64,000 nucleotides of DNA from Nitrospira sp. (lineage in GTDB: Bacteria > Nitrospirota > Nitrospiria > Nitrospirales > Nitrospiraceae): the NCBI GenBank assembly GCA_024331125.1, contig JANDJI010000002.1, positions 124,001 to 188,000 of the forward strand, given 5' to 3'. The stretch's first letter is position 1; each line of letters starts with the position of its first letter. A program made the position numbers and the translations under genes. The notes beneath the pieces are model-generated. The model searched no databases and was not told where the DNA came from. It was given only the letters and a program-made list of their open reading frames with translations. Shown here in pieces: positions 28,105 through 37,156 of the stretch.

Positions 28105-29169
28105 GTGTCGGATCTAGTAACACACTCTGACCATGTAAAAGAATGCGCTTCGGCGAAAAAAGGTTTGAGATCCATGCAGAAAGACAGTGACGGCGCTAAG
28201 TTCAAGATCATTACGAACCTCAAACGATTAAAAATGGGAGCATCAAAGGGATTTCACGTGGAGTGTTACACCTACTCACCGGAAGGTAGGCTTCCGACAC
28301 TTCGCACCTTCATTCGATCATTTGGATGTGACTTTGTTGTGCTCAATGGATGCTTGCCCGTGGCACTGAAGCTTGCATTAGGCAAATGGTTGATTCCGTT
28401 CAATCCTTGCAAGTTGGTGGTGTTTGACATTCTGCTCTCGACCCCTCGTGGTTTGAAGGGACACTTGAAGGCCGTCGTCTTCAAGTTCCTTTTCAAGAAA
28501 ATCGACGCGGTGTTTCTCCTCTACAGAAATACCTCGGGTTTGCAGCGATGCTATGGTATTGCGTCGGAAAAATTTCGGTATGTCCCGTTCAAAATCAACC
28601 AATACGAATTGATACAACAGCAAACGCCGACCGACGGCGGATATATTTTTTGTGGAGGAAAGACGCGGAGGGATTTCGATACGTTTTTTGAAGCAGTAAA
28701 AGACCTGCCATATCCCGTGAAAGTTGTGACGACCTCCAATGATGATATTGCACCACATGGTTCACATTTGGATGAAACCGCTGCACCCCCTAATGTGGAG
28801 ATCATCAGATTGGACGGGGCTCCGCGCCCATTTATTGAGTATATGGCCGGCGCCCGGCTGGTGGTGATGCCGATTAAGCCGGAGATCTGCGGGGCCGGAA
28901 TCGGTGTATATCTCATGGCTATGGCGTTAAAGAAATGTGTCGTTCTGTCGGCCGGCCCAGGTGCGGAAGACGTTTTAACCGAGAATCAGGCGATCATTGT
29001 GCCCCCACAAGATTCCATGGCCTTGAGAAAAGCAATTGAGAAGGCGTACACCGACACGGACTATCGGCGGTTGTACGAGGAGAAAGGCTATCGCTATGCC
29101 ATGAGTCTTGAAGGGGAAGATCGACTGATGGAATCGCTCGTTGCCGAGCTGAAAAAACTGACCGATTGA
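28105..29169 (+). CDS. glycosyltransferase, GT-B fold
   Basis: A GTG start at 28105 is preceded by an AAGGAA ribosome site. The 354-residue protein lacks a classical GT4 N-terminus but its second half is clearly GT-B: YIFCGGKTRRDFDTFFEAV near 188-206, VVMPIKPEICGAGIGVYLMA near 252-271 and the ensuing GPGAEDVLT sugar-nucleotide loop. The gene at 30689 encodes a related protein (AGRTFRDYRTLLQAF at the same place). The two may have arisen by duplication. A 103-base AT-rich spacer precedes it. Confidence 0.75.
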   Translation: MSDLVTHSDHVKECASAKKGLRSMQKDSDGAKFKIITNLKRLKMGASKGFHVECYTYSPEGRLPTLRTFIRSFGCDFVVLNGCLPVALKLALGKWLIPFNPCKLVVFDILLSTPRGLKGHLKAVVFKFLFKKIDAVFLLYRNTSGLQRCYGIASEKFRYVPFKINQYELIQQQTPTDGGYIFCGGKTRRDFDTFFEAVKDLPYPVKVVTTSNDDIAPHGSHLDETAAPPNVEIIRLDGAPRPFIEYMAGARLVVMPIKPEICGAGIGVYLMAMALKKCVVLSAGPGAEDVLTENQAIIVPPQDSMALRKAIEKAYTDTDYRRLYEEKGYRYAMSLEGEDRLMESLVAELKKLTD

Positions 29170-29321
29170 GCGAATCTCTATTTGGACAGGCGGAATAAGT
29201 GGTTCTCAGTGAAGAATGGATGTCAGGGCGAGATCGAAACACGCCCGTTGGAAGGGGGAGGCAATATCCGAGAGAACGCAATTTCATTTGATGGCTTTTC
29301 TTGATTCAAGCCAGTGATACG

Positions 29322-29911
29322 ATGAAAGAAATTGTTCGTGATATAGGGTGCGGGGAAAATGTAAGGTGACCGGGGCAATCGGAGTTGATTTAAGACCATG
29401 CCGCGGCGTGGATCTTATCTGTAAGATCAATGAGAAGTTGCCTTTCAAGGACAGCTCGATCGACAAAATATGGTGCAGGCATGCGCTGGAGCATATGGAG
29501 GATTTAGAGTTTGTCTTGATGGAATTTAAGAGAATCCTGAAAGATTCAGGAACGGTCCATATTGTGGTCCCTCATTTTTCCAATTCATTGGCCTACTCGG
29601 ACTATACTCACAAGAGATTTTTGGGCTACTACACGTTTGATTATTTCTCTTTTCATAAAAGTAGATACTGGTGGGTGCCAACATATGTGTCTGCTGAGAA
29701 ATTATTTTCGATAGAACAGAAACGGCTTGTGTTTAGGAATCTTGGTATTGCAGGGAGATTGGTAGAACAAATCGTAAATCGATCCGAGTTTGCTTCATAT
29801 TATACGAAGCCAAATTCTCATGGGTGGTTCCTTGCTTCGAGATCTACTTTTGCCTATCAAAGCGGATGGTGGAAAGCTCGGCGTCTGGTGAAGACGATAC
29901 TGTGCCGATGA
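29322..29911 (+). pseudogene. class I SAM methyltransferase with a frameshift in motif I
   Basis: Two frames must be joined to make a normal protein. From ATG at 29322 the frame reads DIGCGENVR and hits TGA at 29367. The frame that covers 29369-29911 continues with TGAIGVDLRP, then HALEHMEDL and VVPHFSNSLAYSDYTHKRF, the body of the well-known sugar-locus methyltransferase type whose members read GCG...GAIGVD without a break. One base appears missing (or two extra) near 29364-29369. So this is either a disrupted gene or a sequencing error. If translation starts at GTG 29348, a 187-residue protein without SAM motif I results. Confidence 0.75.
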
Positions 29912-29960
29912 AGCATGGCGCGATTTCCGGACGTCCGTAATCGATGCGAGAGAAGAACGT

Positions 29961-30689
29961 GTGGAAGTGATTGCCAAATATCTGGTCCTTCCATCCAGTC
30001 TGATGACGATCAGCCTGCTCGCCGGCCTGGTGCTTCTCTTGTTTCGTAGGACAAAGAGAGGCCTCTGGGTTGGTTTAGGAGGAGTCGTGATCTATCTCGT
30101 GTTCGGCGCCGGCCCACTCTCTTTTTTACTGCTGGGAGCACTGGAGTTTCGTATTCCACCGGCTGATCCGACAGAGCGGGAAAAGGCGGAGGCCATTGTG
30201 GTTCTTGCCGGATATGGCGAGGCCGATCCGGATCACCCGCTCAGCAGCCGTGTTAATGGGACGTCGGCCATTCGCTTGCTGGAGACGGTGATGCTGTACA
30301 AGAGCCGGCCGACCACGACCGTTTTTGTGAGCGGCTATGACGATGTCGCTCGGATTATGCGCGACATCATCGTGTCCGCCGGAGTGCCGGACGACCAGGT
30401 CATTACAGACGCCGCTTCGAAAAATACCTATGAAAGCGCGGTGCACTTGGCGCCGATGCTGGGCAACAAGCGGTTTTTGCTTGTCACATCCGCCGGCCAC
30501 ATGCCGAGAGCGATGGGTGTGTTTCTCAAGGCAGGCACCCATCCCCTTCCCGTGCCGACCGATTATATGACCAAGCGCAACCCACTCGCGACCACCTATC
30601 TGCCGTCCCCGCTGCATCTGCATTACTCGGACTTGGCGATGTCCGAGTATGCGGCGCTAGCTTGGTATTCTCTCAAGGGACGCGTGTGA
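29961..30689 (+). CDS. YdcF/SanA-like DUF218 membrane protein
   Basis: This 242-residue protein (GTG start) has two membrane helices (about 10-27 and 37-58), then a DUF218 domain: AIVVLAGYGEAD near 79-90, SGYDDVARIM near 128, ASKNTYESA near 155 and LLVTSAGHMPRA near 172-183. The YdcF/ElyC/SanA family is linked to envelope and cell-wall precursor metabolism; its chemistry is not settled. Such genes commonly occur in EPS loci. The stop codon overlaps the ATG of the next glycosyltransferase by one base. Confidence 0.82.
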   Translation: MEVIAKYLVLPSSLMTISLLAGLVLLLFRRTKRGLWVGLGGVVIYLVFGAGPLSFLLLGALEFRIPPADPTEREKAEAIVVLAGYGEADPDHPLSSRVNGTSAIRLLETVMLYKSRPTTTVFVSGYDDVARIMRDIIVSAGVPDDQVITDAASKNTYESAVHLAPMLGNKRFLLVTSAGHMPRAMGVFLKAGTHPLPVPTDYMTKRNPLATTYLPSPLHLHYSDLAMSEYAALAWYSLKGRV

Positions 30690-31786
30690 TGGTCAGGAAG
30701 TCCGGGTTGCGTACGGAAGAGGAAACATCAAGGAATTGTCGCGCGCTGGTGGTGACGAGCAGGCTGGACGACAAAGAGCCGTGGTGGTGGAGACATATCG
30801 CCGAATCTCCGTATGCCGGGCGGATCGATCATCGGAGAATTTTGCTCCAAGGCGGACGAATCACGGGTGTTCTCTCTCGCCGGTTCGTCGCTTTCGCGTC
30901 CGAGTTATGGGGTGTTGTGCGCCGGGCTCGTACGACACATACGTTCGTGTTCACCTTTGAATGTGGGTGGGAATCTTTGCTCATATCCCTTATGCAGACT
31001 CTGACAGGCATCCATAAACCGCGTCACGTTATTTTGCAGTTCATCATGCGAGAGAAGACTCGATCGTTGGGTTCCCGCGCCAAGTACGCTTTCATGCGCT
31101 GGTTATTCTCATCCGTCCATCGGTGTGTGTGTTCCTCACGAGGCGAGGGTCGGTATTACGAATCGGTGTTTGGGTGGCCCCCTTCGAAATGGTCGTACGT
31201 GCCGTTTCATACGGACCCCGGCTTGCTTGATTACGACGGTTCAGCTCATGACGGATTTGTCTTGTCCGCCGGGCGCACATTCCGCGACTACCGAACGTTG
31301 CTTCAGGCTTTTCAGTCGATCGACGTGCCGTTGCGGATCGTTGCGTCTCCGTCGAATATCGAATTGCGGGACAAACCGGCCCACGTCACGATTGACTATG
31401 ATCTGCCCGGTCCCGATTTGATGAAGCTCATGGCCCGTGCGTTTGCCGTGGCGGTGCCGCTTGAACCCAGGCAAATCTCAATAGGACAAAGCGTCGTCTT
31501 GCAAGCCATGGCGCTGGGCAAGCCGGTCATTGCGACCAGAGTCAATGGCACCGAAGACTATATCGAGCATATGAAAACGGGCATCCTGGTGCCGCCTTGT
31601 GATCCGCGCGCGATTGAAGAATCCGTGTGCTTGCTTCTCAGCGATGAGCCGCTTCGCCAACGGCTCGGTCGTGCCGCCAGAGAACGGATCAAAGAAGCCC
31701 ATTTGCCCGTTCACTATGTTCATGACCTTGCGCAGGCACTGGGCATACCTTCTATAGCGATGCGAAATCAGAGTGCCCACAGCTAG
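30689..31786 (+). CDS. GT4-family glycosyltransferase
   Basis: The start at 30689 overlaps the previous stop; an in-frame TTG at 30662 is deeper in that gene and less likely. The 365-residue product has a weakly conserved N-terminal domain and a clear donor domain with SAGRTFRDYRTLL near 195, then SIGQSVVLQAMALGKPVIAT near 268-287 and GTEDYIEHMKTGILVPP. Its closest partner in the window is the protein at 28105. It ends the plus-strand run and converges with the minus-strand beta-helix gene 19 bases on, with no clear terminator between. Confidence 0.82.
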   Translation: MVRKSGLRTEEETSRNCRALVVTSRLDDKEPWWWRHIAESPYAGRIDHRRILLQGGRITGVLSRRFVAFASELWGVVRRARTTHTFVFTFECGWESLLISLMQTLTGIHKPRHVILQFIMREKTRSLGSRAKYAFMRWLFSSVHRCVCSSRGEGRYYESVFGWPPSKWSYVPFHTDPGLLDYDGSAHDGFVLSAGRTFRDYRTLLQAFQSIDVPLRIVASPSNIELRDKPAHVTIDYDLPGPDLMKLMARAFAVAVPLEPRQISIGQSVVLQAMALGKPVIATRVNGTEDYIEHMKTGILVPPCDPRAIEESVCLLLSDEPLRQRLGRAARERIKEAHLPVHYVHDLAQALGIPSIAMRNQSAHS

Positions 31787-31805
31787 ACAAGGAAACGAGC
31801 ACTCC

Positions 31806-33287
31806 TCAGGGAATGACCCGCAAATTTTGCACTGGATCCGGCGCTGTTGGATCTCCAGACGGCGTACTTTGAGAATTTTGATTGCCAGACAGCCGCCCGA
31901 TGACTTCATTCCCCGTGATGTAGGCCCCGGCCGGAATGACGGCGCCGTCCGCGCCGCCGATGCCCCCGACGGCGCGGCCGAGCGTCAAGGCCTGGGAGCC
32001 GGATTGGAGCCGATAATTGTTCGCGCTCGGATTGACGAACAGCGGATTGACTCCGTGCAGACCGTTCGGGTCTTTGCCGAATGTCGATCGCCATTGCGAC
32101 CAGGTGTAGGAGGTCCCATCGTAATCCGCAAACGGCGAGACGTTGTAATAGAGGTTCCGATTGGCCACGAAGCTCTGCGTGCCGGGCGTGGCTCCGGATG
32201 AGCCGAAAATCGCCGGGCCCGGGCCGACGACGATGTTGTTGTACACTTGGGTGTTGACCATATCCGGCCCGTGAAGATAGACCCCGTTGGGGTTGCCGAC
32301 GATCGTGTTGTTGACGACCCACGTGCGGACCGCTTGGCCCCAGCCGATCCGGATGGCTCCGCCGGTATCACACCCGTAGATGACGTTTTGATAGACGCGG
32401 TTATCCGCGCCGTCCAGCACGCGCACGCCCACATGGTGACACGTCGTAATGCGATTATAGCGAATCACATTGCGGTCCAATGTCTGCCCCGGATGCTGCC
32501 CCTTGATAAACACGGCGGCCCCGCAATCCGCAAAGTCGTTGTGTTCGATGATGTTGTCGTTGGCATCATAGGCCATGATACAGGCTTCGTTTTGCCCGCC
32601 CGGGCCGGCGCCCATTTTGGCCCGAGCGATGGAGTTGTTCCGAATGAGCACCGATTGCGCGGGCTCCAGCGACACCAGGCGATAGTTGCCGCCGTAGGTC
32701 GGATAGCCCCAATGGTAGCTCCCGTTATGGCCGCGCACTTCGCTGTTAATCAGTTGGCACCCTGTGGTCACGTGAAAAACCACCGGCCCGGTATCTTCAC
32801 GGCTGCCACCGTAGGTATCGTCAATCACCACGTGGTCCCAAATGACGTAGTTGCGATTGGCGCAGCCGATCATCGGTCCGCGCACGCCGTTGATAATCCG
32901 AATCTCAACAGTTCCCACGCCCCGAATGGTAATCGGTTGGCTGGCCGTGCCGCTATTGGCCGGGTTCAAAATGACACGAAAACGCGAGCCGCTTGCCGTG
33001 GTGTCGCCGCCATTGCCTTCCCAATAGATACCTTGACTGACAAGCACGACGTCGCCCGGTTGTGCGGCTTGGCTGGCATTGGGCGCACCATAGCTGGTTG
33101 AGCCCCAGACGGCCCGGCCGATGGTGCGCCACGGTGCGCTCTCACTGTTGGCTGCGTAGCTGACGCTATCGCTGCCCGTCGCGCCGTTGACGTAAAGAGT
33201 TTTGGCTTCTGTTGGCCAGGGAATAAGACCGGCAGATCCGGCTAATAAAACAACAAAGGCTACAAATCTCCCCAGTTCTCTTGTCAT
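31806..33287 (-). CDS. secreted right-handed parallel beta-helix protein
   Basis: The protein has about 493 residues from the ATG at 33287 (a start at 33305 adds six). Residues 1-28 look like a signal peptide (GRFVAFVVLLAGSAG core, cleavage near TEA). The body has repeats rich in N, G, V and I of the pectate-lyase/beta-helix kind, for example NNTIVGNPNGVYL and YNNIVVGPG, and HNDFADCGAAVFIKG. The C-terminus (TAPDPVQNLRVIP) resembles the end of a linker with its following domain missing. Beta-helix proteins in EPS loci are lyases, epimerases or hydrolases of the polymer. It is the only minus-strand gene in the EPS region and has a sigma-54-type promoter. Confidence 0.78.
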   Translation of the reverse strand: MTRELGRFVAFVVLLAGSAGLIPWPTEAKTLYVNGATGSDSVSYAANSESAPWRTIGRAVWGSTSYGAPNASQAAQPGDVVLVSQGIYWEGNGGDTTASGSRFRVILNPANSGTASQPITIRGVGTVEIRIINGVRGPMIGCANRNYVIWDHVVIDDTYGGSREDTGPVVFHVTTGCQLINSEVRGHNGSYHWGYPTYGGNYRLVSLEPAQSVLIRNNSIARAKMGAGPGGQNEACIMAYDANDNIIEHNDFADCGAAVFIKGQHPGQTLDRNVIRYNRITTCHHVGVRVLDGADNRVYQNVIYGCDTGGAIRIGWGQAVRTWVVNNTIVGNPNGVYLHGPDMVNTQVYNNIVVGPGPAIFGSSGATPGTQSFVANRNLYYNVSPFADYDGTSYTWSQWRSTFGKDPNGLHGVNPLFVNPSANNYRLQSGSQALTLGRAVGGIGGADGAVIPAGAYITGNEVIGRLSGNQNSQSTPSGDPTAPDPVQNLRVIP

Positions 33288-33352
33288 GCTAGAATGCATT
33301 TTCATAAGTTTGCCCCTTGTGTGTAGCTGATGTCCGTATCGCGAGATAAACT

Positions 33353-33368
33353 AGCAAGTAAAATACCA
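33353..33368 (-). promoter_or_regulatory. sigma-54 (-24/-12) promoter of the beta-helix gene
   Basis: Read on the minus strand the site is TGGTATTTTACTTGCT: the invariant GG (33367-33366) and GC (33355-33354) are exactly 10 bases apart, and flanking bases match the TGG...TTGCW consensus. Transcription would start near 33342, about 55 bases before the ATG at 33287. The TGGTAT start is shared with the promoters of both PEP-CTERM units. PrsR at 47056 is the obvious candidate activator. Confidence 0.7.
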
Positions 33369-33510
33369 CGAGAAATAGCTGAGCAAGTATGAAATTAACA
33401 AGGGGTTAGACGATTCGAATGGATGCTTGTATAGAATTCATGAAAGTCTGGGTGCAGGAAATTCCCTTCAGTCTGTTACACTGAAAGGCCGTACCGTAAT
33501 AAAGTTGGCT

Positions 33511-34503
33511 ATGTGTCGGTCGCTGCTAAATTGCCTTCTACTGGGCATGATTCACGTCATTGGTTGTGCCAATGTATCTTCAACGGTCAAAGTGTCTGCT
33601 CCTTCGTCTGATTGTAGGAGTGCTGCGGCCGAAGACCATGAGGCAGCTATTACAGGGGAGACTGTCAAAGGGCCGATCTTTCGTGATGATTTCGAGTATG
33701 AGGTGGATCGATCTGCAAACAATGCAGAGGTAACATTTAGAGCACACGGATGGAGTGATATCAAAGCAAACAACTCCTATTATCAGAGAGGAGCCGGATT
33801 CTTATTTACTCAGTTTGATTCGACGTTAGGGTCCCGCGTGCTGGTCATGGAATCACGTCCATCAATGACTGCGATCCTCCCAGGGCTCAGGGACACGCAG
33901 ACGGACTACTATCTCAAATATGGGAGGGGAGAGGGCGTGCTTCCATCAATTCCTCCCTGCGTCTGGATCCAATTTTGGACTTATGCGACTCCGGAAAGCC
34001 GGTTTTCCCGTCGAGATAAGACGATCTATCCCTGTCGAGGGCCTTATCCTTGCGGACGGGGGCAGCTCGGATGGTTGTTTATGTGGGGATCGAGCGGTTT
34101 TGAATCTACCCCTGCTCCACCCGGAGGAAGATTTCTTGCGCTTGAAGGAGAGCGCGCGGATTTCCGCGGAGACCTTGAGTATCCGACGAACGCGAGAAAA
34201 CTCTTTCAGAACGTCGAGAAAATTCCGTTGCTTGCCGGACGGTGGTATCAGGTGCGACTCCATCTGGATGTTTCTGGGGAGCAAGGAATTTATGAGGCAT
34301 GGATTCGTGAGAAGGAAAAGCACTGGAGAAAAATTGCGGAATGGATAGGCGGTGTGACCAGAAATTTCTTGTGGCCGATTCCCGTTGAGGAACGAACCGG
34401 TTTTTCCGTATTTGCCATGCCGACGACCGTGAATGGGCCCGGGGATTCCATTACGTATCTGGACGATTTTGTTCTTGCGGTTTCCGAGAAGGATCTGCCA
34501 TAG
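33511..34503 (+). CDS. lipoprotein of unknown function, possible lectin/glucanase-like beta-sandwich
   Basis: About 330 residues from the ATG at 33511, chosen because it gives a normal lipoprotein leader: MCRSLLNCLLLGMIHVIGC with Cys19 in a VIGC lipobox. An in-frame start at 33427 would place the lipobox too deep. The mature part has no family I can name. GPIFRDDFEYE near 53, RVLVMESRPS near 110, GRWYQVRLHLDVSGEQGIYE near 250-270 and SITYLDDFVLA near the end are typical of beta-sandwich (concanavalin-like) sugar-binding or lyase domains. It might bind or cut the exopolysaccharide at the outer membrane. It diverges from the beta-helix gene across about 220 bases. Confidence 0.6.
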   Translation: MCRSLLNCLLLGMIHVIGCANVSSTVKVSAPSSDCRSAAAEDHEAAITGETVKGPIFRDDFEYEVDRSANNAEVTFRAHGWSDIKANNSYYQRGAGFLFTQFDSTLGSRVLVMESRPSMTAILPGLRDTQTDYYLKYGRGEGVLPSIPPCVWIQFWTYATPESRFSRRDKTIYPCRGPYPCGRGQLGWLFMWGSSGFESTPAPPGGRFLALEGERADFRGDLEYPTNARKLFQNVEKIPLLAGRWYQVRLHLDVSGEQGIYEAWIREKEKHWRKIAEWIGGVTRNFLWPIPVEERTGFSVFAMPTTVNGPGDSITYLDDFVLAVSEKDLP

Positions 34504-34765
34504 CCTTGCAGATTCTCTGAAGATGATGAAGAGAGCTGATCAGTTTTCAGAATACTGGCATGACTTGAGACGCACGGTCACTCTTGCTTCTGTCCAAGCC
34601 TTCCCCGTCGCGAAAGAAGTGTCTGGCGCGTCGCCTCTGAATGGGCCTAGGCCGTGGGCTATCAAACGGACATGTGGAGCTTGCAACGGGTTGCCGTGCT
34701 AATCCAACGGCAGTGAGGCATGGCCTACCATTTCTGCCATATGTGGAAACTGCTGATCAGGTTAG

Positions 34766-35107
34766 GCTGGAGTTGCCAAAGACTCGAACGGCTGGTTCTC
34801 TTCAGCCCTCCAGATCTGTAATCTCACCGGGCTGGAAGCTCGTGCGTTCCTCACGCACCTGCTCCGCTATCTGCGAGGGCGAGTGGCTCTGTTGTGGGAT
34901 TACGGTTCGATCCATCGTTGTCGCGAAGTCACTGAGTGGATCACCGTGCATCCTCGTCTCCCAGTGCTTCAAGTGGAGGAGTCCCCAGTCTATGCTTCAG
35001 GTCCCGATCTCAATCCAGCGGAATACGTCTGGGCTCAAAACGACCGCACCCTGGCTAACGGTGCAGTCACAGCCCAGTCCAGCTCAATCGGATGCCGTGT
35101 GTCTTGA
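34766..35107 (+). pseudogene. decayed IS630-family transposase, C-terminal fragment
   Basis: The frame from 34766 to the stop at 35105-35107 has no start codon and is preceded by an in-frame TAG. It reads like the DDE domain of IS630 transposases: SSALQICNLTGLEARAFL, then VALLWDYGSIHR (the second Asp with the DNxxxH-like motif altered) and SGPDLNPAEYVWAQ (the SPDLNPxE motif with its Glu). The N-terminal half is missing and the C-terminus is altered. Bases 34504-34765 hold no recognisable gene and may be further debris. No terminal repeats were identified. Confidence 0.75.
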
Positions 35108-35188
35108 GAAGGCCGCAAGTATTTCCATCCATATGAACTATTTATCCTTCACACGTTTGAAGTTGCGTGCGGATAGACATGTGTTACA

Positions 35189-35203
35189 GTTATGGACCAT
35201 AAC
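35189..35203. repeat. 15-bp palindrome upstream of the carbamoyltransferase gene
   Basis: GTTATGG and CCATAAC flank a single A as a perfect inverted repeat, 70 bases before the carbamoyltransferase ATG. It could be an operator or a relic of the adjacent IS630 fragment. No T-run follows, so it is not a terminator. Confidence 0.3.
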
Positions 35204-35272
35204 CTACTTGAAAATTCAGAAAATGAGCCGTCGGTATTGAACTGGTCCAGGAAACGATGAGGAGAGCTGATC

Positions 35273-37129
35273 ATGGAAGCCCATAAATATGTTGTTGGGA
35301 TTTCCGCCTACTACCACGATAGCGCTGCCTGTCTGGTGCGGGACGGCGAGATCGTCGCGGCGGCGCAGGAAGAGCGGTTTACACGGAAGAAGCACGATCC
35401 GGGGTTTCCGCATAAAGCACTGGACTATTGTTTGGCAGAGGCCGGGATCACGTTGCGACAGGTGCAGGCGGTGACGTTTTATGACAAACCGCTCGTGAAA
35501 TTTGAGCGGCTGCTGGAGACCTATCTGGCCTTTGCCCCCAGAGGGATTCGGTCGTTTCTGGCGGCGATGCCTGTGTGGCTTAAAGAGAAGCTGTTTCTCA
35601 AGACTTTGTTGCAAAAGGAGTTGCTGGTCCATGAGGAGGGTTTGACGAAGGCCGAGCTTCCCCCATTGCTCTTCTCCGAGCATCATGAATCGCACGCGGC
35701 CTCGGCGTTCTTTCCTTCGCCCTTTGAGAAGGCGGTAGTCTTGTGCATGGACGGCGTCGGGGAGTGGGCGACGACGTCGGCCTGGCTGGGTGAAGGCAAC
35801 CGGTTGACTCCTTTGTGGGAGATCCCATTTCCGCACTCGCTCGGTCTGCTCTATTCGGCATTTACGTATTACACGGGCTTCAAGGTGAATTCCGGTGAGT
35901 ACAAGGTGATGGGGCTGGCGCCGTATGGAGAGCCCAAGTACGTCAAGGCGATTTATGACCATTTGATGGATCTGAAGCCGGACGGGACCTTCCGGATGAA
36001 CATGCAGTATTTCGACTACTGTACCGGACTCACGATGACCAATCACAAGTTCGATGACATCTTCGGCGGTCCGCCACGAAAGCCTGAGAGTAAGTTGACG
36101 CAGCGGGAAATGGATTTGGCTCGCTCCATCCAAGAAGTCACCGAGGAAGTAATGTTGCGACTGTCCCGCACCCTTCATCGGGAAACGGGCGTAGACAATT
36201 TGTGTCTGGCCGGTGGGGTGGCGCTCAACTGTGTCGGCAACGGCCGCATCTTGCGAGAAGGGCCCTTCAAGGGGATCTGGATTCAACCTGCCGCCGGTGA
36301 TGCCGGCGGGGCGATAGGAGCCGCCCTGACGACGTGGTATCAGTACGAGGGAAAGCCGCGCTCCAGCGACGGTATTCAGGACAAGATGCACGGCAGCTAT
36401 CTGGGCCCTCGATTCACCAACGAGGAGATCGAACGCTATCTAAAAGAACAGGCCATCCCCTATGTCCGATTGAGCGACGATGTGTTGGTCGAGCGGGTGG
36501 CTCAAGAATTGGCGGCGGGGAAAGTGGTGGGCTGGTTCCAGGGACGGATGGAGTTCGGACCACGGGCCTTGGGCGGAAGGAGCATCTTGGGTGATGCGAG
36601 AAATACCACCATGCAGTCGGTGATGAATTTGAAAATTAAATATCGTGAATCATTCAGGCCCTTTGCCCCGTCGGTCTTGCGGGAACGAGTGTCAGAGTAT
36701 TTTGACATGGATACCGACAGCCCCTACATGTTGTTGGTGGCGCCGGTCAGGGAGAAACGACGGATTCCCAAGTCGGCCGCACATGGGGACTTGTGGGGGA
36801 TTGACCTTCTCAATGTGCCGCGGTCCGACATTCCGGCCGTGACGCACCTGGATTATTCAGCGCGGATTCAAACCGTGCACGCCCGAACCAATCCCCGCTA
36901 TTATGCCTTGCTCCAGGCCTTTGAAAAACAGACCGGTTGCGCCGTGCTCGTGAATACCTCGTTCAACGTGCGGGGCGAGCCGATCGTGGGGTCGCCTCAG
37001 GATGCTTTTCGGTGTTTCATGCGGACCGAGATGGATGTGTTGGTGCTCGAGAACTGCGTGTTACTGAAGACGGAACAGAAGCCGTTGGAGGGAGATACCG
37101 ATTGGAAAAAGGAATTCGAACTTGATTAG
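35273..37129 (+). CDS. carbamoyltransferase (NodU/CmcH family)
   Basis: The 618-residue protein is full length for the family. The N-terminal ASKHA-fold domain shows GISAYYHDSAACLV near 9-22 and EERFTRKKHDPG near 38-49. EHHESHAASAF near 135 carries metal-binding histidines. The C-terminal YrdC-like domain has GWFQGRMEFGPRALGGRS near 420-437 and a VNTSFNVRGEPIV end. It transfers the carbamoyl group from carbamoyl phosphate to a sugar or other hydroxyl via an adenylate. A GAGGAGAG ribosome site precedes the ATG. SxtJ, DUF5989 and SGNH genes follow directly, a neighbourhood I recall seeing in many genomes. Confidence 0.9.
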   Translation: MEAHKYVVGISAYYHDSAACLVRDGEIVAAAQEERFTRKKHDPGFPHKALDYCLAEAGITLRQVQAVTFYDKPLVKFERLLETYLAFAPRGIRSFLAAMPVWLKEKLFLKTLLQKELLVHEEGLTKAELPPLLFSEHHESHAASAFFPSPFEKAVVLCMDGVGEWATTSAWLGEGNRLTPLWEIPFPHSLGLLYSAFTYYTGFKVNSGEYKVMGLAPYGEPKYVKAIYDHLMDLKPDGTFRMNMQYFDYCTGLTMTNHKFDDIFGGPPRKPESKLTQREMDLARSIQEVTEEVMLRLSRTLHRETGVDNLCLAGGVALNCVGNGRILREGPFKGIWIQPAAGDAGGAIGAALTTWYQYEGKPRSSDGIQDKMHGSYLGPRFTNEEIERYLKEQAIPYVRLSDDVLVERVAQELAAGKVVGWFQGRMEFGPRALGGRSILGDARNTTMQSVMNLKIKYRESFRPFAPSVLRERVSEYFDMDTDSPYMLLVAPVREKRRIPKSAAHGDLWGIDLLNVPRSDIPAVTHLDYSARIQTVHARTNPRYYALLQAFEKQTGCAVLVNTSFNVRGEPIVGSPQDAFRCFMRTEMDVLVLENCVLLKTEQKPLEGDTDWKKEFELD

Positions 37130-37156
37130 AACGAGTTGAAGAGAGAGGGTTGCCGT

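Noticed and set aside
32247..33101. 284-codon plus-strand frame with His/Val-rich product
   Set aside because: Antisense shadow of the secreted beta-helix gene, which has a signal peptide and repeat structure.
34504..34765. Possible gene continuing the IS630 transposase upstream
   Set aside because: No frame in this stretch matches the N-terminal part of the transposase and an in-frame stop lies at 34763.
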